Notes: a model not told the origin generated them from the letters alone. A stretch of DNA of 64,000 nucleotides from Francisella persica ATCC VR-331 (GCF_001653955.1 NZ_CP013022.1:868001-932000); one strand, 5' to 3'; numbered from the stretch's first letter, positions 1 through 10,341 are shown. Program-made: numbers and translations.

Positions 1-245
1 AAATGTATCGAGTTTATAACTTTCATAAAGCTACAATTCAATCTTGCTTAGAAATTATTGGAGCTATGGGGCTTACTTCAGCTGATGATGTTGGACCTGA
101 AAATCTTAAAAAGCGTATATCTGTTAATGAAATTAAATCATACGCAGATTTGTATGATTTTATTCCAGAGAATTGTTTAGTTGATGGTAACATTCCAGCA
201 AGTTTTGCTAGAGCTTGGCAAAAAGCTTATGCTAACTCTTTTTAG
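1..245 (+). CDS. FMN-binding glutamate synthase family protein, C-terminal end (partial)
   Basis: This is the 3' end of a gene that begins before the window; the frame is open from the first bases to the stop at 243-245. The visible 80 residues run from MYRVYNFHKAT through GPENLKKRIS and IKSYADLYDFIP. That pattern is typical of the extreme C-terminus of FMN-binding glutamate synthase family proteins, which are related to the GltB synthase domain. The FMN and iron-sulphur parts lie outside the window, so the reaction cannot be checked here. The ATG at position 3 is probably internal, because the family is much longer. The assignment rests on the tail motif only. Confidence 0.6.
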   Translation, partial: MYRVYNFHKATIQSCLEIIGAMGLTSADDVGPENLKKRISVNEIKSYADLYDFIPENCLVDGNIPASFARAWQKAYANSF

Positions 246-350
246 CTTATTCAAACTTTCAAACCTAAAAATTCATTTTTAAGATAAATATTAATCTTTG
301 TAGTGTTGATTTGCTAAAATAGCTTATATAACTATTATGATTGACAAAAC

Positions 351-3300
351 ATGGCATTATATACTTACCCTTCAAACAAATTAGAGTATCTTGTACAGGT
401 TTTATCCAAGCTTTTAGATGTTGAACAGAAAGATATTTTTACACCGACACAGTTAATTATTGGTAGCCGTGGTATGCAACATTGGCTAAGTATGCAACTA
501 GCGGAAAATCGTAATATTGCAATGAACCTTAAATATGATATGATCAATGGTTATATTTTAGATATTTGTTATAAAATAACTGGCAAAAAAGAATATAAAA
601 AAGCGTATACAAAGGATATTCTTGTTTGGCGAGTCTTTAAAAGCTTAGATAATATAGATATCCTTAAACTTAGAGAATATTATCAAGATAGTGACCTTAA
701 AAAATATAAATTAGCAGTTAAAATAGCCGAGGTTTTTTCAAAATATCTATCGTACCGTACAGACTGGTTAGAAGCTTGGGAGCAAAATAAATTCATAAAC
801 TTATCTAACCCTGAAGATGATGAGGATTGGCAGATGCAGTTGTGGCAAAATCTAGTTGCACAAGTGCCTGATACACCTTATAAAGTGAAAACACAAGCAA
901 TACAAAAGCTTGGTAAACAAAACCTACGAGAGTTAAATATATCAAATGATATTTATATCTTCGGGGTCAATACAATATCACCCAAAAATCTTAAATTTAT
1001 ATTTGAATTAGCTAAGTATATTAATTTACATATTTTGTATATTAATCCATGCAGTGAGTATTGGTATGACTTACGCAAAGATAAAATCTCAGTATGGCTA
1101 GATAATGATGATTACGAAATTCAGCCACTTTTAGCAAACCTTGGTCAGCAAGGGAAAGAATTTTTTAGAGAACTACTTTTAAATGAAGGTAAACAAGAAC
1201 TAGAAGTTTTTGAACAGTTTGATACGGGTGAATTAGATTTTACAAAACTTGAGAATAATAATCAAAGTCAGTTAGTTAGCTTACAAAGAAATTTACTTGA
1301 GTTAGATTGCCAAAATCACACTAAACAAAAAGATTTAACTATAAGTATTAACTCTTGTCATAGCCAACTTAGAGAAGTGCAAGTTTTGCATGATAAGCTT
1401 TTGGATATGATAAAAGCCGATCCAAGTATTAAGCCTCGTGACATTTTGGTAATGTGTCCAAATATTGAAGATTATTCACCATATATTGATAGTGTTTTCT
1501 CAAGATATCCAACAGATAAAAAGCTCCATTGTTCAATAGCAGATAGGACACTTCTCGATTCAGAACCTTTAGCAGCTAGCTTTATTGAGCTTTTACAGTT
1601 ACCAGAGAGTAATTTTGAAGTTAATAAAATACTAGATTATTTATCTGTGCCAGCAATTCAACAGAAGTTTAAAATCTTTGATGAGCAGCTAGAAACTATT
1701 CGTTATTGGTTAAAGCAGGCATGTATTCACCATAGTAATAATGATCAAACATTTTCATGGAGCTGGGGATTAAAAAGACTGATTTTTGGTTTTAGCTATA
1801 GTGATAGTAGCTATATTATTGATGATAAATTAATGACTGTACCAGTTATTGAGGGAAGTGAGATTGCCGAGCTTGGTAGGTTATATGAGTTACTAGAGCT
1901 TTTAGGAGAGTACTCTCAAGAGTTACTTAAAACAAGAAGTTTTGCAGCATGGCAAGATTATCTTTTAGAAATGTTTGATAATATTTTTGATATCACCCAA
2001 GAAGATCAATATATCACTAAAAAAATAAAAGATATTATCGCAAAGACAATGACAACAGCTAAGAATATATTAGCTGATAAAGAGATTGATTTATATACAA
2101 TTAGATATTGTTTAATTTCTCAATTATCAGAGCCAATTATAAATAACCATTTCTTAAATGGAAAAGTTACTTTTTGCTCAATGACAGCGATGCGTAGTGT
2201 ACCGTTTAGGATTATAGCTATGCTAGGACTAAATAGTAGTAAATTCCCACGCCAAGAATCAGCTATTAGTTTTGATCTAATGGCAAGACTTGGTAGAAAA
2301 ACAGGTGATAGAACTAAACGTGATGATGATAGATATTTATTCTTAGAGTCAATTTTGTCAGCGAGGGATTATTTGTATATAAGTTATATTGGTAGGAGTG
2401 TTAAAACAAATACAGAGCAACAGCCAAGCTTGATACTTAAAGAGTTGATTAGCTACTTACAATCAAATTATGATTTTTATACACCAGATGATGAATCTAA
2501 ATATAAGAAAAAGTCCAAATCTAAAATAAAAAATATAATAAGTGATATAAAGGAATACCCACTACATGCCTTTAGCCCTAAGTGTTATTCAGATGAATAT
2601 AGAAGTTATGATAAGGCTTGGTTGAAGCTATTACAAGCACAGTCTATAGCTTTTTATGATGACAAAAAACTACTCCATCAGTCTACGACTGTAACCACTT
2701 CGTACCAAAGGAGAATAGGTACTAGTATTCTTACGTCAGGCTTGATAACTGAATCCATAAATGATGGTAATTATAGTAAATTATTACAAAATCTTACTAT
2801 ATCAAAATTAGCAAAAATATTTGATAATCCACTTAAAGCTTATGCAAATTATGGTTTAGATCTGTATTTAGAAGATAACTTTGAAGAGCTAGAAGACAGT
2901 GAGCCATTTGATGTTGATAGTCTAGCAAAGCATAGTTTAAGACAAGAACTACTTAATGTTTTAAGTAATAATAAAGATAAAAATCTAACAATAAAAACAG
3001 CTAAATTAAGTGGTAAGTTTCCAGAATCTGTACTTACTGATACTGAGATTGACTTAGAAGTTGAGAATATCAAAAAGCTATTAGATACTGTCGATTTAGC
3101 TAGTTATGAGAGTAAATATTTTCATAAAGAAATATTAGGTTATGAGTTAGAAGCTAATTGTTATATTAATGATAATAAAATCATGTTATTTACACCATCA
3201 AGTTTAAGTATAAGAAAGAAATTTGAACTATATTTAACAGCGCTATTAGTAGCATATAGTGAGCAAAGAGATATTTTTGCAGTTTATTATGGGCTAGAAA

Positions 3301-3632
3301 AAGACCAAATAAAAGAATTTAGATTAAAAAATATCGGCTATACAACAGCTAAAGAAATGCTAGAGCATTATATAAATCAAGCTGAGCAGATAGTAACTAA
3401 ACCTAAACTAGTATATTTATCTTTGGTTGAAGTTATTTATAATCCTAAAAATAATACTGATAAGAAAAAACAACTAGCTTGGCAAAATGTAATAAAGTCT
3501 TCAGAGCATAATTTTAATGCTCTAGAAGATGATAGTTATTTCAAGCTTTTCTATAATGAGTTTCCAACTATAGAAGATTTTGAGGGTGAGGAGTTTTACA
3601 GAGAGTTTTTTGAGGTTATTCATGAAAGTTAA
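351..3632 (+). CDS. recC: Exodeoxyribonuclease V, RecC (gamma) subunit
   Basis: RecC is the subunit of the RecBCD helicase-nuclease that holds the complex together and recognises Chi during repair of DNA double-strand breaks. The 1093-residue product is near the usual family length (E. coli about 1120). It has the N-terminal motif IIGSRGMQHWLSMQLAEN and the conserved central segment KVTFCSMTAMRSVPFR followed by MLGLNSSKFPRQ near residues 604-634. recB and recD follow on the same strand, with a decayed gene between recC and recB. At about residues 773-790 a segment containing QSTTVTTSYQRR is encoded by a 52-bp repeat that also occurs inside recB. The frame is intact across it. Confidence 0.93.
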   Translation: MALYTYPSNKLEYLVQVLSKLLDVEQKDIFTPTQLIIGSRGMQHWLSMQLAENRNIAMNLKYDMINGYILDICYKITGKKEYKKAYTKDILVWRVFKSLDNIDILKLREYYQDSDLKKYKLAVKIAEVFSKYLSYRTDWLEAWEQNKFINLSNPEDDEDWQMQLWQNLVAQVPDTPYKVKTQAIQKLGKQNLRELNISNDIYIFGVNTISPKNLKFIFELAKYINLHILYINPCSEYWYDLRKDKISVWLDNDDYEIQPLLANLGQQGKEFFRELLLNEGKQELEVFEQFDTGELDFTKLENNNQSQLVSLQRNLLELDCQNHTKQKDLTISINSCHSQLREVQVLHDKLLDMIKADPSIKPRDILVMCPNIEDYSPYIDSVFSRYPTDKKLHCSIADRTLLDSEPLAASFIELLQLPESNFEVNKILDYLSVPAIQQKFKIFDEQLETIRYWLKQACIHHSNNDQTFSWSWGLKRLIFGFSYSDSSYIIDDKLMTVPVIEGSEIAELGRLYELLELLGEYSQELLKTRSFAAWQDYLLEMFDNIFDITQEDQYITKKIKDIIAKTMTTAKNILADKEIDLYTIRYCLISQLSEPIINNHFLNGKVTFCSMTAMRSVPFRIIAMLGLNSSKFPRQESAISFDLMARLGRKTGDRTKRDDDRYLFLESILSARDYLYISYIGRSVKTNTEQQPSLILKELISYLQSNYDFYTPDDESKYKKKSKSKIKNIISDIKEYPLHAFSPKCYSDEYRSYDKAWLKLLQAQSIAFYDDKKLLHQSTTVTTSYQRRIGTSILTSGLITESINDGNYSKLLQNLTISKLAKIFDNPLKAYANYGLDLYLEDNFEELEDSEPFDVDSLAKHSLRQELLNVLSNNKDKNLTIKTAKLSGKFPESVLTDTEIDLEVENIKKLLDTVDLASYESKYFHKEILGYELEANCYINDNKIMLFTPSSLSIRKKFELYLTALLVAYSEQRDIFAVYYGLEKDQIKEFRLKNIGYTTAKEMLEHYINQAEQIVTKPKLVYLSLVEVIYNPKNNTDKKKQLAWQNVIKSSEHNFNALEDDSYFKLFYNEFPTIEDFEGEEFYREFFEVIHES
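2667..2718 (+). repeat. In-frame palindrome-containing 52-bp repeat inside recC (copy 1)
   Basis: This segment aligns without gaps to 5357-5408 inside recB. Both begin AAACTAC, contain the perfect hairpin CAGTC-TAC-GACTG, then an imperfect palindrome centred on CGTACCAAAGG, and end in GAATAG. The reading frame is kept, and the peptide HQSTTVTTSYQRRIG results. Outside the repeat the two genes are not similar here. The pattern suggests a small mobile palindromic element tolerated within coding sequence, comparable in behaviour to Rickettsia palindromic elements; that comparison is an inference. Confidence 0.75.
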
Positions 3633-3649
3633 CAATAAACATTTCTACT

Positions 3650-4135
3650 ACGCCACAACTATACAAAAACATCTATATAAGCTTTGAAATAGCGATAGCT
3701 GCTTGTATATTTTTTATTAGGTTTTTATATGTCGAGCTTGTTGCGTCGTGGCCAGTCAATTATTGGAGTCTTTTGGTGTTTGATTACAGTTTCAACAACC
3801 TTACAATTAAGTATTAGAGATTCGTATTTAGCTGCTTTAAAAAATATTAGTAGGCTCTGTGATTGGTAGTGTTACAGCATTTATTTTTACATCTATTTTA
3901 TTACTATTATGTTATGATTTTAGCTGTAGCTATTAGTGTACTCACTACTAGTCTACGCCTTGAGAATGCTATGCAAATGAGTAGTGCTAATGTTAGGGTG
4001 ATTGTAGCATTAGGGTTATATCAACCTAGTTATTCACCATTTTAAAAGACTGGTTTGAGTTCGGTAGAAACTTTTAGTGGTACAGCAATAGCATTATTTT
4101 TATATTTGTTAGTAGGATTTTTAGGATAAGAACAG
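3650..4135 (+). pseudogene. Decayed membrane protein gene, probably FUSC/aromatic acid exporter-like
   Basis: Between recC and recB the plus strand encodes fragments of a hydrophobic protein broken by stops and frame changes. The fragments read IAIAACIFFIRFLYVELVASW, a piece with ILAVAISVLTTSLRLENAMQ and VRVIVALGLYQPS, and GTAIALFLYLLVGFLG. The run of membrane segments and the LRLENA-type motif recall the FUSC or DUF939 family of aromatic acid exporters. No complete frame remains, so the gene is dead. The family is a moderate-confidence guess; the pseudogene status is clear. Confidence 0.5.
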
Positions 4136-4186
4136 ATAATAGCTAATATATAGGTTTAACTTATTTAATAGGATTAAAAAATAATA

Positions 4187-7100
4187 ATGAAAAACCTAGA
4201 TGCAAAAACAATACCTTTACAAGGTCGCCACATCATCGAGGCAAGTGCTGGTACGGGTAAGACTTATAATATCACAGAGATATATATTCGCTTGCTACTA
4301 GAAAAACAGTTGTTACCAAGCCAAATTCTTGTAATGACATTTACCAAAGATGCTACACAAGAGATTATCGGTAGGGTTGAAGCTAAGATTAGAGATGCAT
4401 TATATGATGTATCTAAAGATAAGCAAGTTAAAGTTTCGATAGCAGGTCAAGAAACACTAATTCAAAAAGGTGATGAAAATTACAAGCACCTAAAAAGAGC
4501 ATTGCTTGAGATAGATGAGGCAGCTATTTTCACAATGCATGGTTTTTGTAAAAAGATTCTAAGTGAACAAGCATTTGCTAGTGGTATAGAGATGGATGTA
4601 TCTATGGAGGTTGATACTTATGATATTTTACAAAAAGTAGTTGAGGATTTTTTTAGAAAAAATATCAATAAAAACCAGACTAATTTTGAGTATCTAAAAG
4701 CTTACAGTTTCCATACACCAGAGAAATTTTTGGGTAGGAATGGTTTGCTAAATTTTATTAGGTCTAATTATGAGATTTTGGTCGATAGTTTTGAGCAGGA
4801 AGTTAACAAATTAATAAAAGAGAAAAAGCAGGTTTTTGATAATTTAGAAACTAATAAGGCTTTTATTTTTGATAACCTTGTTATTAAGCATAAAGATAAG
4901 GTAAAAAGAATTGAAGAATGGCAGACTATAGAAAGCTGGGCTAATGATAGTAAATTAAGCTTGATGCCTAAAGATGTTTATGACTTCATTAATGGTAAAA
5001 GATATTCTCGCCATGAACAAAAAGAACAATTAATAGAAACTTTTGAAGAAATTAAAGCTTTAAAAGATAAATATTCAGATATAAAAGATTTAGAAGAATA
5101 TAAAAAACAGTTTGAAGCAGCTAGATTTATTCAACAAGCCTGCCTACGAATTCGCCAAGATTTTACAAAAGCTAAAGAGCAAAAAGGTGTCTTAGACTTT
5201 GATGATTTAATCACTAAGCTTTGCCAAAGTGTCAAAAAATCACCTGATTTAGTCAAAACTCTACGAATTCAATATCCAGTTGCTCTTATAGACGAATTTC
5301 AAGATACAGATGCCCAGCAATATGAGATATTAGATACTATTTACCCACAAAGCAATAAACTACCTAGTCAGTCTACGACTGCCACCCTTTCGTACCAAAG
5401 GGGAATAGATGAATTATTGTTACTTATGATAGGTGATCCAAAACAGGCTATTTATGGCTTTAGAGGTGGTGATATTTTTACATATCTAAAAGCTAAGAAT
5501 AGTTGCCCTACAGAGAATCAATGGAGTATGGATACAAACTGGCGATCTACTAGAAAAATGATAAAAGCATACAATCGTCTTTTTTATACCGAAGATTATC
5601 AAGAAGAAGGTGTTATTGGTAAAGATATCTTTAGTCAGAGTATTGATTATCAGACTGTCAAAGCCTCATCAAATGCTGATGAAAAAGCACGAGACTTTGA
5701 AGATAACCTTAAGCCGATAAATTATTTTTATTATCAAGTTGAAGAAGATGATAACAAAAACGATATTGATACAAAATTATCTGCATGGACAGCAAATGAG
5801 ATTGTTAGATTATTAAATTTAAAAAAGATAACAGAAAATGATATTGCAATACTTGTAGAGAATAGCACTCAAGCAAAAACTATTCAGCAAGCATTACGCC
5901 AGCAAAATCTTAGTTCAGTTTATTTAAGCCAAAGAGATAATGTCTATCATAGTCAAGAGGCTAAAGAGATATTAACCCTTATGGAAGGTATCAATGATCT
6001 TGAGAATAAATCTCTTTTAAAAAAGGCTCTATCAACTAGTTTACTTGGTGGTACTGCAGAAAAAATGCTTAAATATCTTGCCGAAGACGATATATCAGCT
6101 TGGGGTGAGCAAATAGAAAAAACCAAAGAATTACGCAGCAAATGGCATAAATATGGCTTTATGACATTTATAATACAGGTTATACATGAGAGCTTTACTC
6201 AAAGAGATGACTCTAAAGAACGAACTATTACAAACATTTTACATCTAGCGGAGCTTATAAAAGCAGCTGAGAATAAATATAAACATCCAAATCAACTAAT
6301 TAAATGGTATCGTCAACAACTCAAAAATACTGCTAGTAGTGAAGCTGAGTTAAGATTAGAAAGCGATGATAATCTTATCAAGATAATTACAATTTATAGC
6401 TCAAAAGGACTTGAGTATTCGGTTGTATTTATACCATTTGCAAGTTATATAAGTCATGCAAAGTTTAAAATAGATAAATATTATGATAGCAATTTAAAGC
6501 AAACTGTTTATAAGCTTGGTAATAATGAAGCTATAAAAAAGGCTGTTGAAAAAGAAACTATTGAAGAGCTAATGAGATTATTTTATGTCGCAGTTACTCG
6601 TGCTGAGCATCGATGTTATATAGGAGTGGCAAAATATCGTAATAGTGAAAAGTCACCATTAGCACAATTTTTAGGCTATAAAAAAGATGATAATTGGCTA
6701 GAAAAAATACAAAAAATTACATCTAATTCAGATAATGAAAGTTTACTAATAAATGTTGCAGATACTCAAAATATTAGATTAAAAAAATCACATTGCGAAG
6801 TCGAAGCGCTTGATTATAACGCTTTGAAAGCAAATTATATTAGCAGTTTAGAAAATGATAATTGGGAGATGTTATCTTTCTCAAAAATATCCAAATCAAA
6901 AACTCAAAATGCAGCTTTAGAGAAAGAAAATGATGAATCAGCTGATGATAAAACTCAAGATTTAGATAAAAAATTAGAATTTAGATTTACAGCTTCAAAG
7001 GGAGCTGATATTGGTAATATTTTACATAATGTTTTAGAGCATACAGATTTTAGCAGTGGACAAATTGATGATATTCTTTTACAAGAGCAAGTCGCTAGAT

Positions 7101-7759
7101 ATAAGGTTGTTGCTGCAGAAGATTTTAGTGCTTTAAAAGCATGGCTAGAAGAATGTTTAGAAGCTCCAGTTAATTATATAGATATAGAGAATGACACAAA
7201 GACTAGTTTCTGTCTAAAAGATATTCTAAATTCAAAAACATTAAAAGAAACAGAATTTTACTTCCCAGTGACAAATGAGAAACTTTATAAAACTCATATT
7301 ATTAAAGTTCTAGAAAAATATCGTAAAACAATACATGTCATTCCATCAGACTTGACTACACAATCTATTAATCTTGATTTAAACAATATATCAAATACTA
7401 AAATCTTTGGTATGTTACATGGTTTTATAGACTTAATTTTTGAGCATAACGGTAAATATTATGTTGCTGATTATAAGTCAAACTATCTTGGTGATAAACT
7501 AGAAGACTATAATCAACAAGCTATGCAAGAAAAAAATCAAAGTAGTTTATATGACTTGCAATACTTGATATATAGTGTTGCTCTAGATAAATATTTGCAA
7601 CAAAATATTCAAGATTATAGTTATGAAAAGCATTTTGGTGGAGTATATTATTTTTATCTTCGTGGTATGAAAGAGGGATTTGGAGTCTATCAAGCAAGAC
7701 CACCCTTAGAGATTATTAACATCTTAATTAACTTGTTTAATGGAGGTGGAAATGTATAA
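4187..7759 (+). CDS. recB: Exodeoxyribonuclease V, RecB (beta) subunit: helicase and nuclease
   Basis: RecB is the 3'-5' superfamily-1 helicase and the only nuclease of RecBCD. The 1190-residue product has Walker A EASAGTGKTYNI (Lys about 25), motif II ALIDEFQDTDAQQY near 365, motif III GDPKQAIYGFRGGDIF near 415, motif V IYSSKGLEYSVVF near 735 and motif VI LFYVAVTRAEHR near 797. The C-terminal nuclease motif has GFIDLIF and VADYKSNYLG (about 1078-1102), with the Asp and Asp-x-Lys metal-binding pattern. Between motifs II and III, in place of a short linker, sits the peptide PSQSTTATLSYQRG encoded by the same repeat as in recC. The 3' end overlaps recD by a few bases. Confidence 0.95.
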   Translation: MKNLDAKTIPLQGRHIIEASAGTGKTYNITEIYIRLLLEKQLLPSQILVMTFTKDATQEIIGRVEAKIRDALYDVSKDKQVKVSIAGQETLIQKGDENYKHLKRALLEIDEAAIFTMHGFCKKILSEQAFASGIEMDVSMEVDTYDILQKVVEDFFRKNINKNQTNFEYLKAYSFHTPEKFLGRNGLLNFIRSNYEILVDSFEQEVNKLIKEKKQVFDNLETNKAFIFDNLVIKHKDKVKRIEEWQTIESWANDSKLSLMPKDVYDFINGKRYSRHEQKEQLIETFEEIKALKDKYSDIKDLEEYKKQFEAARFIQQACLRIRQDFTKAKEQKGVLDFDDLITKLCQSVKKSPDLVKTLRIQYPVALIDEFQDTDAQQYEILDTIYPQSNKLPSQSTTATLSYQRGIDELLLLMIGDPKQAIYGFRGGDIFTYLKAKNSCPTENQWSMDTNWRSTRKMIKAYNRLFYTEDYQEEGVIGKDIFSQSIDYQTVKASSNADEKARDFEDNLKPINYFYYQVEEDDNKNDIDTKLSAWTANEIVRLLNLKKITENDIAILVENSTQAKTIQQALRQQNLSSVYLSQRDNVYHSQEAKEILTLMEGINDLENKSLLKKALSTSLLGGTAEKMLKYLAEDDISAWGEQIEKTKELRSKWHKYGFMTFIIQVIHESFTQRDDSKERTITNILHLAELIKAAENKYKHPNQLIKWYRQQLKNTASSEAELRLESDDNLIKIITIYSSKGLEYSVVFIPFASYISHAKFKIDKYYDSNLKQTVYKLGNNEAIKKAVEKETIEELMRLFYVAVTRAEHRCYIGVAKYRNSEKSPLAQFLGYKKDDNWLEKIQKITSNSDNESLLINVADTQNIRLKKSHCEVEALDYNALKANYISSLENDNWEMLSFSKISKSKTQNAALEKENDESADDKTQDLDKKLEFRFTASKGADIGNILHNVLEHTDFSSGQIDDILLQEQVARYKVVAAEDFSALKAWLEECLEAPVNYIDIENDTKTSFCLKDILNSKTLKETEFYFPVTNEKLYKTHIIKVLEKYRKTIHVIPSDLTTQSINLDLNNISNTKIFGMLHGFIDLIFEHNGKYYVADYKSNYLGDKLEDYNQQAMQEKNQSSLYDLQYLIYSVALDKYLQQNIQDYSYEKHFGGVYYFYLRGMKEGFGVYQARPPLEIINILINLFNGGGNV
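5357..5408 (+). repeat. In-frame palindrome-containing 52-bp repeat inside recB (copy 2)
   Basis: This is the second copy of the repeat at 2667-2718. It has the same CAGTC-TAC-GACTG hairpin, the CGTACCAAAGG half and the GAATAG end, with about ten base differences concentrated in the spacer regions. It adds roughly 20 residues between helicase motifs II and III of RecB, where E. coli RecB has a short linker. The insertion keeps the frame and leaves both motifs intact. Confidence 0.75.
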
Positions 7760-9491
7760 AACCTTCCGTGAAGCTAGTGAGAAACTAGCAAGTATCAAAG
7801 CTGTAGATTTTTTCTTTGCTAGAGAGGTCCTAGAGTTAATTAATTTACAAACTAGTTCTAGAAATAGTTCTGTTAGAGATACTCTATTTCACCTTCTAAT
7901 CGAGCTTATGTCAGCTTATAATCATGGTTATAGTTGTATAAAAATAAGCAACTTGGCTGACAAGGCTATTTTTGCTTGTGACAAATATCAAAATAAAGTA
8001 GGCTTTAAGCTACCAAGTTACCAAGAAATTATAACTATTCTAGAGTCTTTGGATTATACAAAACTACCTATTCACTTTGCTAAAAAATATAACTCTTTAT
8101 ATATCAAGAAATTATGGATATATGAGAATGAAATAGCTAAGTTTATTAGGCAAAAGACAGCTATAAATACCGTAGATATTAATCAAATTAATCAACTTGT
8201 AGCTCAGCTCTTTGAACCAAGTAATGAGATTGACTGGCAAAAACAAGCGGTTATCAAAAGTCTAAGTTATGATTTTAGTATTATTTTTGGGGGGCCAGGT
8301 ACTGGTAAAACAACTACAGTTGCCAAACTTTTGCTAGCTACACAAATGCTTAATCAAAATCAACAGAGAATAGCACTTCTAGCTCCTACAGGTAGGGCTG
8401 CTCAGCGTATAACAGAATCTTTAAGATCAACCATTAAAAATATTAATGCCAAAGATTTGGATATTGACGATATTATTGATGTTTTATATAAGCTAGAAGG
8501 GCAGACTATTCACCGTTTTTTAGGCTTACGACCAAATTCAAACTATATTAAATATAATCAACAGTCAAAAGCTCCTTATGATCTAATTATTATTGATGAA
8601 GCTTCGATGCTTGATATTAATATTTTTATCAAATTAATACGTGCTATTGCTGAGAATACTAAGTTGGTTTTAATTGGTGATGCTAATCAGTTACCTTCGG
8701 TAGAAGCAGGTAGTCTTCTAGCTAATTTCACAGTTGCTAGTGATACAACTATTACAGCTTATACAACACAACTGCTCAAAAATTATCGTTCACAACAGTA
8801 TATAAATAACCTTGCTAATGATGTATTATCTGGTTATATAGATCGACAAAAATATCAAAATGATAATAGCATAAGCTTTTATGATCTAAAAAGTTTAACT
8901 AGTTGCCTAAAAGTATATGCAGATAAATATAAACAATTAGAGAAATGTCATGACTATAAACAAGCTTTGGTTGAGCTAAGTAAGTTTAGAGTACTTGTAG
9001 CAAATAAAAACTTAGAAATCGGCACTGATAAGCTAAATCAAAAGATAGAAAAGCTAATTGGTAAAACAATAGACTCTAATTACAAAGGCAAACCGATTAT
9101 GATAACTCAGAATAGCTATTCACTTGGTTTGTTTAATGGTGATGTTGGGATTATCTGGCCAGATGCTACTGGTAAGCTTCGCGCATATTTTGATGGTAAA
9201 CAATATAAAGCTTTTAACCTTAATATATTACCTAAATATGAGAGTGTTTATGCTATGACAATCCATAAAACTCAAGGCTCAGAGTTTGATGAGTTGGTGG
9301 TAATACTTCCGGCAGAAGATAATGAGGCTCTAAGTAAACAGCTATTGTATACAGCTATTACACGAGCTAAATATAGGTTAACAATTATTAGTCAGTATCA
9401 TAATCTAAATGCGATAATACAAAAATCAATTTGTAGATATTCAAATATAGCTGATTTAGTTAATGATTGTGTTGAGCTTGATTATTGTTAA
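7752..9491 (+). CDS. recD: Exodeoxyribonuclease V, RecD (alpha) subunit: 5'-3' helicase
   Basis: RecD is the fast 5'-3' helicase of RecBCD. It has Walker A GGPGTGKTTTVAK near residue 180, Walker B LIIIDEASMLD, and the C-terminal motifs MTIHKTQGSEFDELVV and LLYTAITRAKYRL, as in UvrD_C_2-type RecD proteins. An ATG at 7740 is in frame, but the one at 7752 is preceded at good distance by a GGAGG ribosome-binding site (7742-7746) lying inside the end of recB. I therefore chose 7752, giving 579 residues. The overlap with recB implies translational coupling and near-equal production of the two subunits. The length is slightly below that of E. coli RecD (608). Confidence 0.93.
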   Translation: MYKTFREASEKLASIKAVDFFFAREVLELINLQTSSRNSSVRDTLFHLLIELMSAYNHGYSCIKISNLADKAIFACDKYQNKVGFKLPSYQEIITILESLDYTKLPIHFAKKYNSLYIKKLWIYENEIAKFIRQKTAINTVDINQINQLVAQLFEPSNEIDWQKQAVIKSLSYDFSIIFGGPGTGKTTTVAKLLLATQMLNQNQQRIALLAPTGRAAQRITESLRSTIKNINAKDLDIDDIIDVLYKLEGQTIHRFLGLRPNSNYIKYNQQSKAPYDLIIIDEASMLDINIFIKLIRAIAENTKLVLIGDANQLPSVEAGSLLANFTVASDTTITAYTTQLLKNYRSQQYINNLANDVLSGYIDRQKYQNDNSISFYDLKSLTSCLKVYADKYKQLEKCHDYKQALVELSKFRVLVANKNLEIGTDKLNQKIEKLIGKTIDSNYKGKPIMITQNSYSLGLFNGDVGIIWPDATGKLRAYFDGKQYKAFNLNILPKYESVYAMTIHKTQGSEFDELVVILPAEDNEALSKQLLYTAITRAKYRLTIISQYHNLNAIIQKSICRYSNIADLVNDCVELDYC

Positions 9492-9499
9492 TGTACATC

Positions 9500-10325
9500 T
9501 CAGTATTTAGATCTATTTGATATATTTTTTCAAGATACTTTTGTTGAGATATCAGATGATATTGATATACACAGCTTACTTAGTCATCCTGTATTAACGA
9601 TATAATCATGTAAAACTAGCGCGTATTATTATCATTAAATATTTTCTGGGTTTGGAGGTTCTTAAAAGGGTTATTTGCAGCACTAACAAATATTTTAGTG
9701 TTTTATAAGTTTTGCTTGAGATTAAATGTAAAGATGTACTAGGAATTTGATATACAGAGACAACATTAACATTTATATAAGTATTTTGCGTTAATTGGCA
9801 TCTATAAATAGTGATATCTATAGTATTAAGGTTATACCATTAGGTAATTGTTGTTTGATTAGTTTAAGTAGATTTAGTTCTACTTTACCAAGTCCTTGAA
9901 TACTAATACAACTATAAGCTAATGAACTAAATTTGTATTTATAACAGCATTTGATTGCTTGAGGTACACCAAGAGCTGTATAGTAGGAAGCCACTATAAA
10001 TCTCTATAGTTAGAGCTTTGATTACAGACAGGTGACAAATTTAGAATATTCTAGCAATTAGACTCATCTCTTTATAGCTACTACCTGTATATACCTCTGT
10101 TACATACTCACCATCAATATTATTAATGGCTAATGCAAAATCATTTTAGAAGTTGTTCTCTATCTTTATTTTTTGGGACATAGATTACTGCTTTATCTCT
10201 AGCTATATCAAAAACGATACTATGAGCTTTTTGTTATTAAAATCTTGTTCAAGAATTCTAATTCTAACACCTCATATAGAGATGGATAGCTACCTTATTA
10301 GAAAATAACGCAATATAACCTACAT
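9500..10325 (-). pseudogene. Decayed Glu/Leu/Phe/Val dehydrogenase gene (leucine dehydrogenase-like)
   Basis: The minus strand between coaX and recD encodes scattered but collinear fragments of an amino-acid dehydrogenase. From the N-terminal side they are DIARDKAVIYVPKNKDREQ, INNIDGEYVTEVYTGSSYKE, VASYYTALGVPQAIK, CISIQGLGKVELNLLKLIKQ (the NAD-binding GxGxxG region with its second Gly changed) and KIFVSAANNPFKN. The order matches leucine dehydrogenases: the GRYITAEDVGT-like segment, then AVQGLGNVG, then AGSANN. Many stops and frameshifts lie between them. The gene is clearly inactive. Whether the ancestor was leucine- or another amino-acid-specific cannot be decided. Confidence 0.65.
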
Positions 10326-10341
10326 TGGATATTTGGATACA

